This document shows positions 24,019-36,200 of a DNA stretch of 64,000 nt, piece after piece (within the stretch, counting starts at the first letter, position 1; every line of letters starts with the position of its first letter). Source of the DNA: Malania oleifera (taxonomy: Eukaryota; Streptophyta; Magnoliopsida; Santalales; Ximeniaceae); the NCBI RefSeq assembly GCF_029873635.1, contig NC_080418.1:150219748-150283747 (forward strand), given 5' to 3'. The position numbers and the translations under genes are program-made. Under the pieces are notes generated by a model, which was not told the DNA's origin, searched no databases, and saw only the letters and a list, made by a program, of their open reading frames with translations.

Positions 24019-26056
24019 TGTAACGACCTGCTTCTTTAATCATATAATAAAACATATTTAATAATAAGGTTAACTCGAACCCGAGGGTAACGGGGACTCA
24101 TCTGACATTCACAGCGGAAACCTAAGCAACAGTAAATGTAAATCACATTCTTATAACCCCAAATACATTATTTCAGAGTTAACTATAATCCAAAACACTG
24201 TGTTTATACACAATCTCCCAAAAATACAAAAATAACTCTAGGATCCCACATCAAAATCTCCTGATCCTAACTCAAACATACCCTCCTAACGAGGTAGCAC
24301 AATAGACTCAACGGTAGCTTCGATTCGCTGGTCCTTCTAGGTTTAAAATTATTTAAGTTCGGGGGTGAGACACTTCTCAACAAGGGAAAGTAAACTAAAT
24401 ACAGCTATGTGGTAACATGAATATTTGATGCAATTATACATATATAATATATTTCATATACCTGGAAACATTCATCATATCATACTAAATAATCATATAC
24501 TTTCATATTTTCTAATAAATCATATAGTTCATAAAATGTCTGATATAATTGATAATCCTGAAAATTCACCCAGGATGTATAACTAGTTGATGTCATATAT
24601 TACCCCCCATAACAGGTTGTGCAACCCGAAGGCGGGACTCGACAATGGCTGATCGACCACTGCCGAGTAAAAAATGTATGTAAGTACGATGGGCCCGCCA
24701 CACCCTGTTCCGGACTTTCAGGTGGACGTTTACAACTCTACACTGAAAGCCACATTGACTATCCATCTCCCACCCCCTTATGGGGCGGTTAGCACAAGTC
24801 TGAACATAATACCTGATCTGTATAGCAACGGTATCGTGCTCCTGTAACTGAATTAAACTAACATCTGGGTTCTGATAATATATAATACATGATAATATAC
24901 AGTTTAACGTAAATAGATTGATAACATTTTATGTGATAACAAAATACATACGGCATTGCGCCGATTACTTTCACATCTGTGGCTTTGTGCCAAAATCATA
25001 CATATACATACGGCCTTGTGCCGAAATCATATATGGCTTTGCGCCGGCTATCAGTCAAGGCCTTGCACCGAATAGTTCATACATACCATTCTGAATAAAT
25101 AAGTCATTTATCATGTATTTTGAAACTATAATATACTACAATATTTCATAACTTCTGAAAATCATACTTCATACATAAAATTGCCATAACATAATACTTA
25201 TTATGTAAAATAATATTCATGCCACATAATGCTAAGTAAAATCATACATTTCATTCTAAAATCATATTTCCTGTATAACAACAGTATTTTCCCAAATATG
25301 CATTTTCTCAATAATATTCAAATATAATACATGCTTTCCTGAAAATTAATTTGCTGATAAATAATAATAATTTGTATGAAAAATAATGTTTTAGTTTATT
25401 CTTTTACCAGAAACTGAAAAGAAACCCCTTAAAATGCACTCCTCTTGCACCCACAGGGTTCCCCATTCAACACCCTGAAATGACTACTCTCAGAACTAAA
25501 TTTTAGTATTTTTCCATGAATAACATTTCCTATAACTATAGCAAGACCAAATTTTGCATAAAAAGTCTTACCTTAAACTAGGGATGAATTTCAACTCAGT
25601 CCCACCAATGATCCGCTCTGGTAGACTTGGAGAGAACTTCCCCAGGAGCGTCGTGGTGACCTCAGATCGTCGATTCGGCGAGAAACAGGGCCGAAATCGA
25701 AGAGAGAAGAGAGAGAAATCGTAGAGGAGAGAGAGAGAGAAAGGGAATTTTTTCTAATTTTTCTTGCGTAAAAACCAAGTTTTAGACTATTTATACTAGT
25801 GGATTCGTTGACGAGCCACGTCACCTCGTCGACAAGGTCAAGAGGCAATTCATCGATGAACTCTCCCCTTTGTCGACGAAATTCATAGTTGCCCAAAACC
25901 CCCTCTCGGTATCTGCTCGTCGACGAAGTACTCCATCTTCGACAAGCCCAAAGTGCAACGTCATCGACGAACGAAGTTTGCTACCGCCTCTTTACTATTC
26001 CCATTTTCCTCTCTCTTAATTATTATTTAAATACCATTATTCCTTGGGTCATTACA
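24019..26056 (-). mobile_element. Solo Gypsy LTR, 2.04 kb
   Basis: Element-sense start TGTAATGACCCAAGG lies at 26056 and end GCAGGTCGTTACA at 24019. Flanks CCTAT (24014-24018) and CCTGT (26057-26061) fit a 4-of-5 target duplication. It shares its layout with the chromovirus LTRs: CAACGGTATCGTGCTCC near 24824, CATAACAGGTTGTGCAACC near 24608, a minisatellite, a GA tract, then GTCGAC-core palindromes at about 25800-25985. No internal region remains. Confidence 0.85.
24945..25075 (-). repeat. Degenerate minisatellite in the solo LTR
   Basis: Four to five degenerate units of about 25-35 bp contain CATACGGCCTTGTGCCG-like sequence. Each holds a CGGC...GCCG inverted motif. The position matches the arrays in the two other LTR subfamilies. 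Confidence 0.65.
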
Positions 26057-26978
26057 CCTGTTCTATGAACGGTAATTAATTGAAGATTAACCCTAAATTA
26101 AATTTAATAGCCTTTTACTTTACTCTTTTGAACAATTTACAAAACACCAATAAATCACACAAGTATTCATATAGTATACTTACAATAATATATCCCTTAG
26201 AACTAGGGCACGTGAAGCTTAAAAAGCTCATGCCCCCTTTTGAAATCATAGGGAAGAAAATCGAAAAATATTTTGTGAAAATAAACTCCCATATTTATTT
26301 CAAAAATTTATGAAATTTTGCTAGATATTAAATAATATTTTTTCAAATTTTTCTATGAGGTTTTTGGAATCATTCGAGATAAAAAGTGCACAGATTTTTT
26401 TTTTTTTTGCCTCAAAAATATTTTTCTAATTTTTCTCTATTTTTTTTTATTTTTCCATATTCTCCCCTAATTTTAAAATAAATAAACAACATAATACAAA
26501 AATGAATAAAGGAAAATAAAAGAAATAGGTTCAGAACCGATTCAATGGGGTCAATCGGTTCAATGGAGAATCGGTCTGGTCCGCAAATCGGCCATATGTC
26601 AGCCATAGCTTGGGCGGTCCAAAACAACTTGGATCGAAGACGTGGAACCATTGCGTCCGTTGCCGAGGGAAATAGATCGAACGGCTCAAGGGGAGCAGCG
26701 TAACACCCTACGCGAGTGAAAGAGGGAGAGCCACGTGTCGACCAGCAAGTGGGGCGATGGGGGATGACTCAGATTGTCAATGTGGCTTGATTATAATCAT
26801 CGCAAGAAAGCATAGATCGTGCGGCTGAGGATTGGTGTGTGCGGATCAGTGACATGGCATGATCACATCTGTCCCAAAGAAACACAACACAAATGGCTAG
26901 GATTTGGCCATGTAGCCCCCTAAATGAGTGAAGGATAGCGTGCCACGCTTCATCTTCTAGTGGTCCCAAAACCAGAGA

Positions 26979-26986
26979 TATAAAAA
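26979..26986 (+). promoter_or_regulatory. TATA-like box before a CT-rich leader
   Basis: TATAAAAA lies 54 bp before a (CT)n tract typical of plant 5' leaders. No coding sequence can be tied to it, so it may be a retroelement promoter or chance. Confidence 0.3.
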
Positions 26987-27037
26987 CTATTTTTTTTTTT
27001 GTTTTCATTCATTTTTGCCCTTTCATTTCGTTCGAAG

Positions 27038-27039
<2 letters not shown>

Positions 27040-27073
<34 letters not shown>
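27040..27073 (+). repeat. (CT)17 microsatellite
   Basis: An uninterrupted run of CT dinucleotides at the start of the pyrimidine-rich leader-like stretch. Confidence 0.9.
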
Positions 27074-27078
<5 letters not shown>

Positions 27079-28069
27079 CTCTCTTCCTGCCCCTTCGATC
27101 CTCTCTTAGAAACCTTAATCCATGCACCTCCCTCTCCGTTCCCCCTCTTTCTCTAACCTTCTTTGATCGAACACTCCCCTCTGAAACCCACCCTTCTATT
27201 TTCAAACTCATGATCGCTTTCTCTCCTTTCTCTCTCAGAAACCCTAATTCCCCATTGAATGATCCGAGAACCCAACTCAAACTTGAAACTCTCCTCTCTT
27301 TCTGAGACTCACTCCTCTCTCTTTGAGATTCACTCTTTTCGCTCATCTTGCAAACCCCCGAAACCCTAAAATCTCCTTTCCCATTCTCTGATACTTTGAG
27401 AGATCTCGAACCCTAAGGTTCAAACCTGTTTTTCAGAACCCTCTTGTCATCTAAAAAATCAGAAAACCCTAAATCCCTATTGTTCAGAAAGCTAGCCTTC
27501 AGATCTTTGAAACCGCCCTCCCCCCCCCCCCCCCAGCTTTGTTTGTCCTAACTGTGATGAACCACCGAACGCCCAGAGGTGTTTAAAGGATGGTGGCGTG
27601 CTATGATAACCCAGAGGGGCTTGCTTTCAATTTCGAAGCTAAGTGTTATTTTTTTTTTTGGGATTACGCACCAGGTATCCATGCGTCCGTTTTACGGTCC
27701 ATGTGACTAATCCTGTGCTTCTTGAAGTTGACCTCACAACTCCAAAGGGAGGGTAAATTCAGCTAAGTGTTATTTTTCTTTTTTTATTTCGTTGTTTTCT
27801 CTAAAGTCTGATTGTTGCATAATATGAATGTGTGTGCATGCTTTGCCTTTGGTGTTGTATGTGTATTGTATCGTGTGTTGTTGTGTTTAAATTTGGTGAT
27901 TTGGCTTGAAAATGAAGATCAGTGTGCTTGTTAGTATTTCAACGGTTTGGGTTCTCTAGTTCAAAAGTTAGGGTTCAGGGACGAGTTTGACTCATTCGAA
28001 CCCTAACTCACCGAGTAAGTACGTGTTTGACTCACACAAGTCAACTTAATGACTCGTGTGGACCCGATT

Positions 28070-28440
28070 AGGCTCGAGTAAGCTTAGTGGGCTCAGTGTA
28101 TTGGGCTGGAGTTTGATGGGCTTTGGTTTGTCTTGAAAATGGGCTTGGGGTTTTTTTTTTTTAAAAATGGGATTGGTTTTAAAAAAGGTTGGGCCTCGGG
28201 TTTGTTGGGCTTGGTTTTAAAAAGAAAATGGACTTTGTTTAAAACAGGTTGGGCTGGGGCTTATTCTTAAAAAGGGCTTGGGCTTTGTTTTTTTTTTAAG
28301 GGCACAGGCTCTAATATTTTAAAAGGCGAGTGGGTCAGGGTTTTGAAAATGAGTGATGGGCTCGGGGGTTAAAACTGAAATGGGCTTGGGTTATTTTTAA
28401 AATGAAGGTGGGTTTGGGTTAAAGCTTAATGGGTGGCTTG
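28070..28440 (+). repeat. Degenerate array of GGGCTTGGG/TTGGGCTT words
   Basis: About fifteen GGGCTT- or GGGCTGG-like words lie 15-40 bp apart, separated by T- or A-rich runs (TTTTAAAAA). This reads as a decayed low-order tandem repeat. A coding role is unlikely. Confidence 0.55.
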
Positions 28441-29399
28441 GCTGGGTCAGAGGGAGGTTGGTCTGGCTCTGTTCAATTTGGGAGTTCTTGGGAGTTTAGT
28501 TTGGTTTCAATTCAGAGGTTCCCCGGGGGGGGGGGGGGGGGGTCACAGGGGCAGTTCCGAGTTCTGGGTTTAGGCAGTGCATTTTGGCGCTCAATCAGTT
28601 CCCAGTGGGAATCCCCTCCAATAAAAATTTGTTCCTTTATTCCTGGGCAGTGGACGGAGGGAATATTTCAATTATTTGCCCTTTCCCTATTGCGCACATG
28701 TTTTTTCTTTTATTTTTATCATTTTTTGAAATTCCTTTAATAGTTCTAACCGATTTCCTTTTTTTGATGAACAGGATCCCCCCGAGAATATGCTGAATGC
28801 GAGCCCTCAGAAGATTTTGAATTGATTTTTTATTTTCCTGTATTTTTGTATTTCCTGTATTTTCCTTTATATTTCCAAAAATGTATTTCTGTGTATGTTC
28901 CTGTATTTCCCAATCCTATATTGTATCCTATTAGGCACGTGTCCCCTACTAAAAATATTTATTTTGACATGCATGAGACTCTACTTAAAACTTGGAGTAA
29001 AATGGTAATAACATAATAAACTTGAAAACTGAGTGTTCACCTAATAACAAAAGCTCAAAATTTGATTAAAAGGACTTCACAAAGGCCTCCTAACATCAAT
29101 TGAATTCCAAAGACATGGTTTGAAATAACTGTTTTTCAACTTGGGACCCTTGCTCGTGTATGAGGACAAATAAGAATTAAGAGTTTAAGGACCTTCGGTT
29201 AATCAAACAATTATGCCAAGGCAGTGATTTTAACAAACTCCTAACCTCACTTAAATGATGTAATTTTGAAAAACCTAGTTAGGAACACTTATGAATATGG
29301 ATTGCAACTTGATTAGCTTAGGAACAGGTCATTGGATTCAGGATCTAAAATTACTTGGTAAAAATTAGGGTTTCTACAAGAGTGATAATATATTACTAA

Positions 29400-29830
29400 A
29401 CAAAACGAATGTCATTATAATCTTGCTCATAAGTTCAGAAAAATTCATAGATAGCCAGTCCTACTTTGAAATTACGAGGCAACCTAATATGTGCATAGAC
29501 GAATGGACTTTGAATTTAACATTTATGAAACAAAAGTTGCCATATCAACAATTCTAAAAAACTTAGTCACTTAGTTAGAAAGCCGGCAATGTACTTTTCT
29601 TTTTTATACCATGAGTACAAAAACAACAATAATATAAATACAATTAAACAAAATTAATACTAGAACTTGGCTCAAAAAAGCTTATAAACATTATAATTTA
29701 ATATCTATAAAATTTCGTTCATTCAAAAAAGCAAAACCACATTAAATAGATCAAACTAGGAACATACCCACCATTCCAATTTATAAAAATATTGATGAGC
29801 ATGTTGAACAATTGGGAAAGGAGTTGAATT
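29400..29830. other. Intergenic stretch upstream of the APRL gene
   Basis: AT-rich and without recognisable coding or repeat content. It precedes the CpG-rich promoter zone of the APRL gene. Confidence 0.5.
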
Positions 29831-29832
29831 CC

Positions 29833-29850
29833 TATAAAACGACGCCGTAC
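29833..29850 (+). promoter_or_regulatory. Candidate APRL promoter elements
   Basis: TATAAAA at 29833-29839 is followed at once by ACGACGCCGT, a word often found in dicot promoters. The start codon lies about 380 bp downstream, after a CpG-rich leader with a short (GA)n run near 30112-30128. The true transcription start may lie nearer the gene. Confidence 0.4.
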
Positions 29851-30218
29851 GGGAACAAACGATGGTCTTAAATGACGACGCGCTCCGACGTGCGAACGTT
29901 TACCCCCATCCGGAGAAACCACAAAGCACAAGCGTGTATTCAGCCGTTCCGTCGCACTCCTGTCCAATCAGATTCCGCCGGTGAGCTGCTTTATCTTCAC
30001 TCGCAGGTGATCCGATCAGTGCACCGTCCTGAAACACAACAAATATCAAATCGAACGATAATCTCATCGTCCGAAGACGGAAGAGGCAGAGTGCTGCGAT
30101 TGCTGGTGTCGCAGAGAGAGAGAGAGAGATCGAATTCACCAACCGAGGAGAGAGCGGTTTCAGAGAGAGAAATCAGAAGACGATCGACAGAATCGTTCTT
30201 TTTCCGTTTTGGTTCTCA

Positions 30219-33200
30219 ATGGCGGCGTCTATTAAATATCTCGCATGGTTTTGCATGTTCGCAACGGCATCTTCGATTCGATTTGTTTCATCGGCGTCAT
30301 CTCTGGCCACGTGTGATCCTCTGTCCAATCCCGTCCTGTACAACCTCCAGCTTCAATGCCCTCTCTCGATCTCGCCATCTTCGCCTATTGAGGTTCGGAT
30401 TTCTTTTTCTTTATTTTATTCCTGTTCGTTTATCTTGCTCTTTAAGTTTTCAAGAATTTGCCCATTTCCGAGTATCATTTTATAGCCTTTGGATGATTCT
30501 GTTATTTTGGGTCGTCTTTCCTTTCATTTCTTGTCAATTGTGCAATTCTTTTTTTTTTTTTCCTGTTTATATCGTGGTTTCAATTATTTTAATTCTTGCG
30601 CATTTTCGCTAGTTGTTTGTTTCTGGCTTGTTTTACCTTGAGTTGAGTGTTGCTTTAGGCTGTTTAGTGAAATTGTTGCAGACATGTTTTGAGCTTGTTG
30701 AAGTGCATTTATTCATTGGCCTTCAAAAGAACACGTTAAAGTTGCACTATCATGGTCAATTATAGGGTTTTGAAAATTTCATGCTGTTTCAAGAACCTAC
30801 TATTTTGTCTTTGCGAATTAGTGTAATGTCTGTACATTGAACTTAGCGATGCTTTAGCCTGTTTAGTGAAATTGTAGCAGCCATGTTTTGAACTTGTTAA
30901 AGTGTTGTGATTCTTTTGCTCTCAAAAGAACACGATGAAAGGTTCTTTGGGAAAGAGTTATTTTTTAAGCGTCTACTTGGGGTCATTCTTTGTGAGTTTT
31001 GTTTCTGTGCCTTTTTGTTTTTTGCATCCTCCACTCTGTAATTTTTCCTTTTCTATTGGTGAATTTCTCTTTCTATAAAAAAAAGGGACATATTGAAGAC
31101 AAGAAAGTATTATTTGGTCTTTGGGAATTATGACAGAATGGTGGGTGCTAATATTTAACTATTAAGGTAAGGAGGTAGTATTTGATATGTGCCCTTGGAT
31201 GATTATTCTTTTCACCAGTAAATATTTAATTGATTTGGACATTAAAATTTACATCTGCCATCAAATTATGCATTCTTTTCTTAATTGTGGAAGTACAATT
31301 CCTTAGGGTTGAGCTTTGTATCAATTGGTTTTTTTAAAGTTTTTTTTTTCCTTTCACAGCGTAGAAATATTTTTTGAAAAGACAGGGCATCAAGGTGATG
31401 CCAATCAATCACAATGAGAATAAAAAATGACAAAAACAAGTACACTAGTCATAGAAGTACATCGAGGAAATCAAGAAAATAAGTAAAGTCCCTCCTAGGC
31501 ATTCCACTATGCAAACTAGAAATCACAGATATCCAATCATCCAAGACAGCTTGTAAAGAAGAAACCGTCCCCTTGAAGGATCTTCTATTCCATTCTTTCC
31601 AAGCTGCCCAAAATATAGCAAGGGGTATAAGGGAAAGGACCCTCCTTTTGATCTCGATGGAGCATATCGCTTTTCAATCCCAAATCTGACCCTTAACCAA
31701 AGCTTTCATGCCCATTTCTACTTGATCATTGAAATGGGCAGCTCTAGAGATTCTTGGTCCTAGGGTGGCGAAGAAGGACGTGATTCACCAATTCTGCTTC
31801 TTCAAGGCACAAAATACACCTATTCATGATAGTCAAATCCTTTCTTTGAAGATTATCAAAGGTGAGGATCTTGCTTAGTGCAGCTGAGCAGCCTTTGAAG
31901 GGGCAGCTGTTTTCCAAACAAGCTTTTGAGGAAACTTGTTGATGCATTTCTCTGGGTAGCTAAGGTGATTATAATAAGACTGACCATGGAAATTCCCTCC
32001 TTGCTCAAGGCCCAAATGGGCTTATTGAAGGAGGCTTGGCTTTGAACGTTGTAAAGGCTACTGTAAAAATCAATCTCCCAATCATTGAACATTCCTTATC
32101 AGAGGGATATTCTAGAAGGTTTGATGATTAGTGCATTCTTGGTGATGGCAAATGAGGGCAACTTTATTGCATGCAAGCCTATAAATGGATGGGAATGAAA
32201 AGCTAAGCTATGACTGCCACACCAAATCTCATGCCAAAAAAACACATCATCCTCATTTCCCATGATGAAATGAATGTGGGAGAAGAAATTCTCCTATCCT
32301 TTCTTGATGAATTGCAAATAGTTATACCATAGCCTTCAAACACCACTTTGGAGGCTCAACCATTGTGATGGAGGCAATATTTAGTGGTAATAACTTCCCT
32401 CTAGAAATGATTTGTCTTCGACATGAACGTCCAAAGCCACTTCCCAAGAGTTCCTTGTTGGAAGTAAGAAGGGATTTAAGGTCGAGCCCTCCCTTTTGCA
32501 TGGGTTTTCACAACTCTCTATTTTACAGGATGATATTTGAATTCCTCTCCTGTGTTCCCCCAAAGGAATCTTCTTTGAATCCCTTCCAATCTTTTGGAAA
32601 TTGCACCTGGGATGGGAAATATAGACAAAGTAATCAGGGAGATGGGATGGGAAACAAAGACATGAAGTAAAGAGGGAGATTGCTAAGGTGCTTTTAATGA
32701 GAGTGAGTCTCCCACCCTTGGAGAGATAATTCCTTTTCCAACCAGCTAGTTTCCTTTCAAATATGCCAATTATAGGATCCCAAACACCCTTGTCTATGAA
32801 CTTGGCTCCCAAAGGGAGGCCAAGGTAAGAAATTGGAAATTTTTTGAAATTGTAGCATAGTAGTTAAGCGCGCCTAGGCGCAAGGCGCAGTGAAGCGAAG
32901 AGGCTTGCGCCTCAAACCAGGTGAGGCAAGGTGACCTGCAAGAGGCGACGCTAGGCGAGACAAGGTGCACTAGGGCGACAGGCGCAGTGAGTCGCGCCTT
33001 GTGAATTTTTAGTCATTTAAAGTAGAGAAATACCCACAGCCAGACCCGTAGCCCTCATTCGACTCGAACGAACATAGCCCCTAGCCCCTCTCGGCCCTTC
33101 GAAGCCCTTCGTGAATTTGTTTTGCAGATTCGAACCAGCAAGAGCCTTCGCGATCCTTCGAACCAGCAACGTGAGCTCATCTGTGAGCCTTCGAACCAGC

Positions 33201-36200
33201 CGGAAGCCTTCGCTACTTCGTCTTCGAGCTTCGAACCAGGATCGTGAGTTCGTCTTCAACATTTTAAAGAAGCACGACCCTTCGCGACTTCGTTTCCAAC
33301 CAGCAGGAGCCCTCGCGAGTTCTTCTTCTTCTTAATCAATTTATTTTCTATCTAAAAAAGTACAATAAATTTAGTAAAAAGGAAAGGGGAGTAGAAGGAG
33401 TATTCAGAAAATCTCAAAACAAAAAAGGCAATAGGACATCATAAGAAGCATGTGTAGTCAACCAAATAACAAACAGAAACAAAATGAGTCCCTTGTTATT
33501 TTAGATTTAAGAGGGATGGGTGCTCATTGGGTGACCAGGGGAGATGTTGTGATATGTAATAATTACAATTGCAGCATTGTTTACTGAAACTCTCTTATTT
33601 GTTTAAGGACATTCAGCACATGCTGCTTTCTGAACACCACATGCATATGATTCTGATGTCGAAATAACATAAGGCATAACTACAAAATAAATCTTTACTT
33701 TTATGGAAGTTGCAATTAGAAGCCTAACTTTCTATTGTTGCAATTCAAAGCCTAGACTGCTATCAGAGCATTGCAATATGGGGAATCCATCTACTGAACA
33801 GAAAATTCTAGTTAGCATGTCATATTTTTGTTTTGTTTTGTTTTGTTTTTTTTTTTGGTGTGTATGTGTTTGGAGGGGGGGAGACTTCTACACAAAATCT
33901 ATAAGGCAGTTGAAAATTGAAGAATGGAACATTCAAATTACAAAAGCAGGCTAGAAATCCATGTTCTTTGTGTTTCCCATATAATAAAATTTGCATCATG
34001 CCGTTGTTGTGCCTTGCCATATATTTCCAAGTAAATTAAATACTGGAAGAATGGAAGTTGTATTTCTCCTTTGAAATGCCATTGCTTGCACGCATAACGA
34101 AAGTCTGAATTTGTTGGATGCCATAGTTTCTCTAAATCCTAATCTATCCATGTGTCCACTACACTGAACTATAGTCATGTGCAATTCGCGTGTATTGCCC
34201 TAGAATCTTGAAGATATTCAACAACGATATCATAGTGATCTATCTAATTTTACGCTGGCTCTCAGCTACCTAACGCAACCCTTCTCCTTTACCCGGGCTT
34301 GGGACCGGCTGTGTGTGAAAAGATTAGGACATTAAATGCACCACAGGCGGAGGATCTTGAAGATATGATCCAATAAAAATATCATAAATAATAAAAAACA
34401 AAAATTGAATTAATATGAAATCTCTTCATTCCAGCTGCTTGAATTCCACTCATGTAAACTCCTTCAATGAACATCGTCTGGCATAGTTTCTTGCTTTCTC
34501 TGCAGTCCAATCCCACCATTTGGTAGTGGAAATATGAAATATTGCATATTTAAAATAAGAGAGTCACCCAAGAATCAGCTGCATGTCTTTCTACCAATTA
34601 ATTGTGCAAATTCTTGGTATACAGGAATTCTTTTAGCCTACCAAGTACAAACTATTATTGTAATATGCTATTTATGAATTTGTTTTGAAACTTGAATTCT
34701 GCACTTAAGTTTGCTTGAATATAAAGTTTTGATGACGATGGCTTAGTTTTTTATTTTATTTTTTATTTTTGCCTTTTGAAGATGGATGGAGAATCTCTTG
34801 ACAGAGCTTTGGCTTTCAGTTCAAGAAATGTATACACTGCCGTACTCTTCTATGCTTCCTGGTGTCCATTTTCACGTGATATGCGGTCCAAATTTGACAT
34901 GCTTGGTTCCATATTTCCTCAAATCACACATCTGGCAGTTGAACAGTCTTCAGCCATGCCAAGGTATCCTGTTGCTTGAGGATTGAAGAAATGTTTATTT
35001 TCTCGTCTGCTGTGGATTTTCATTGTGATGTTGCTTGATGGACTCCACTGAGTATGCTAGTCTGGGTCAAATTCTATAATTATTCAGACAGAGGATCTCT
35101 AATGGGATATTCTGACATCCTTCCTGTATGAGCCATCTAAGAATCTGCATCCCAATTTTTTTCTCATCAGGATTGGGAGGGTGTTTTCTTCTCTCTCTCT
35201 CTCTTCAAATACCAAAATGAAGATTTTTTTGAAATAGTTGTGCCCTTGGCTTTCTGGTAAAGAAAGTTGTGCCCTCAGTACTGTAATTTGGTGCAATTTT
35301 AAGTTTTGCTGAAACATAATATTGTAGGATTTTTTTTTAACCTGGATATTCTGTGGTGGACCTTAAGATTTGTTTAGTTAATACAAGATGGAAAAATGAG
35401 AAGCTTCAATGCACCCTCTTGTCAATGCTTATTTTCTGGATTTTTGACAATCTGCTAATGGGCTTTATTTTTTTGTATTTACAGTGTATTTTCAAGACAT
35501 GGAATTCATAGTGTACCCTCATTATTGATAGTGAATGATGGTGCAAGTGTCCGGTTCAATGGTCAAAGGAATCTAGACTCTCTCATGTGCTTCTATGTGA
35601 AAACAACAGGTTCTGCTTTTATTTTACACAGATAATGTGGTTGTTGCTTATTTTTTAGCAATAAATATTGTGTTTTAGTGAAGTAATGAGGTTTTTGTTC
35701 ATTGGGGCCAAGTTGAACACATGCCAGCTTCACTTGCAGATCGAATGAAAATTAAGAATATGGATGGAGCGATAAGAAATTTGTGGGATATAAATTTATG
35801 TTATTTATTAAACTACTAAACATGAATTAATTAGTAATGGTGGATGCATGATGGAAGTTAAAAACCATGGTAGTTTCTAGTAACATTTACATGAAAAAAG
35901 CTTTGGCCACAAATCTATTTGCTAAAAGGGACATTATTGTGTTGTCAGAAGTAGCATGCCATAAACAATGGATAGGACCCTGACAAAAGGTTAAAATGAG
36001 AGATTATGATAGAAATTTGAATGATTGGGAGGCGGAGAACTCATTGATTTCTTTGTTTGAGAGTTCAGAGCTGTCACTTTTTTGTTTGAGGAGGTGTGGG
36101 TATTGGATTCCTTGGGATCTTTTCTTTTTAAGTCTTTCTTCAATAACTTGATTTGTTCTTATATATCTTCCTGCTTCATAGCTGTATCTGGAAGGCTAGA

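Larger units (their letters stand above)
26062..29400 (+). repeat. Unclassified repeat with promoter- and leader-like part
   Basis: No gene is recognised. A TATAAAAA box lies at 26979-26986, followed by a pyrimidine-rich stretch with (CT)17 at 27040-27073 and several AAACCCTAA-like words at about 27110-27480. That is the layout of a plant core promoter and 5' leader or of a retroelement LTR. Downstream come C and G homopolymers and a GGGCTTGGG-rich array. It may be the right part of the old repeat seen at 23.8-24.0 kb. The open frames here are low-complexity. Confidence 0.35.

Noticed and set aside
26412-27346. Several open frames of 77-107 codons around 26.4-27.4 kb
   Set aside because: They come from CT-repeat and pyrimidine-rich leader sequence and show simple-repeat peptides, not domains.
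29872-30612. A 246-codon plus-strand open frame over the APRL 5' region
   Set aside because: It overlaps APRL exon 1 in another frame, runs into intron 1, and has low-complexity, arginine-rich then intron-like wording. It is a chance frame in CpG-rich leader DNA.
32365-32670. A plus-strand open frame of 101 codons in APRL intron 1
   Set aside because: It is the complement of the LINE reverse-transcriptase relic on the minus strand.
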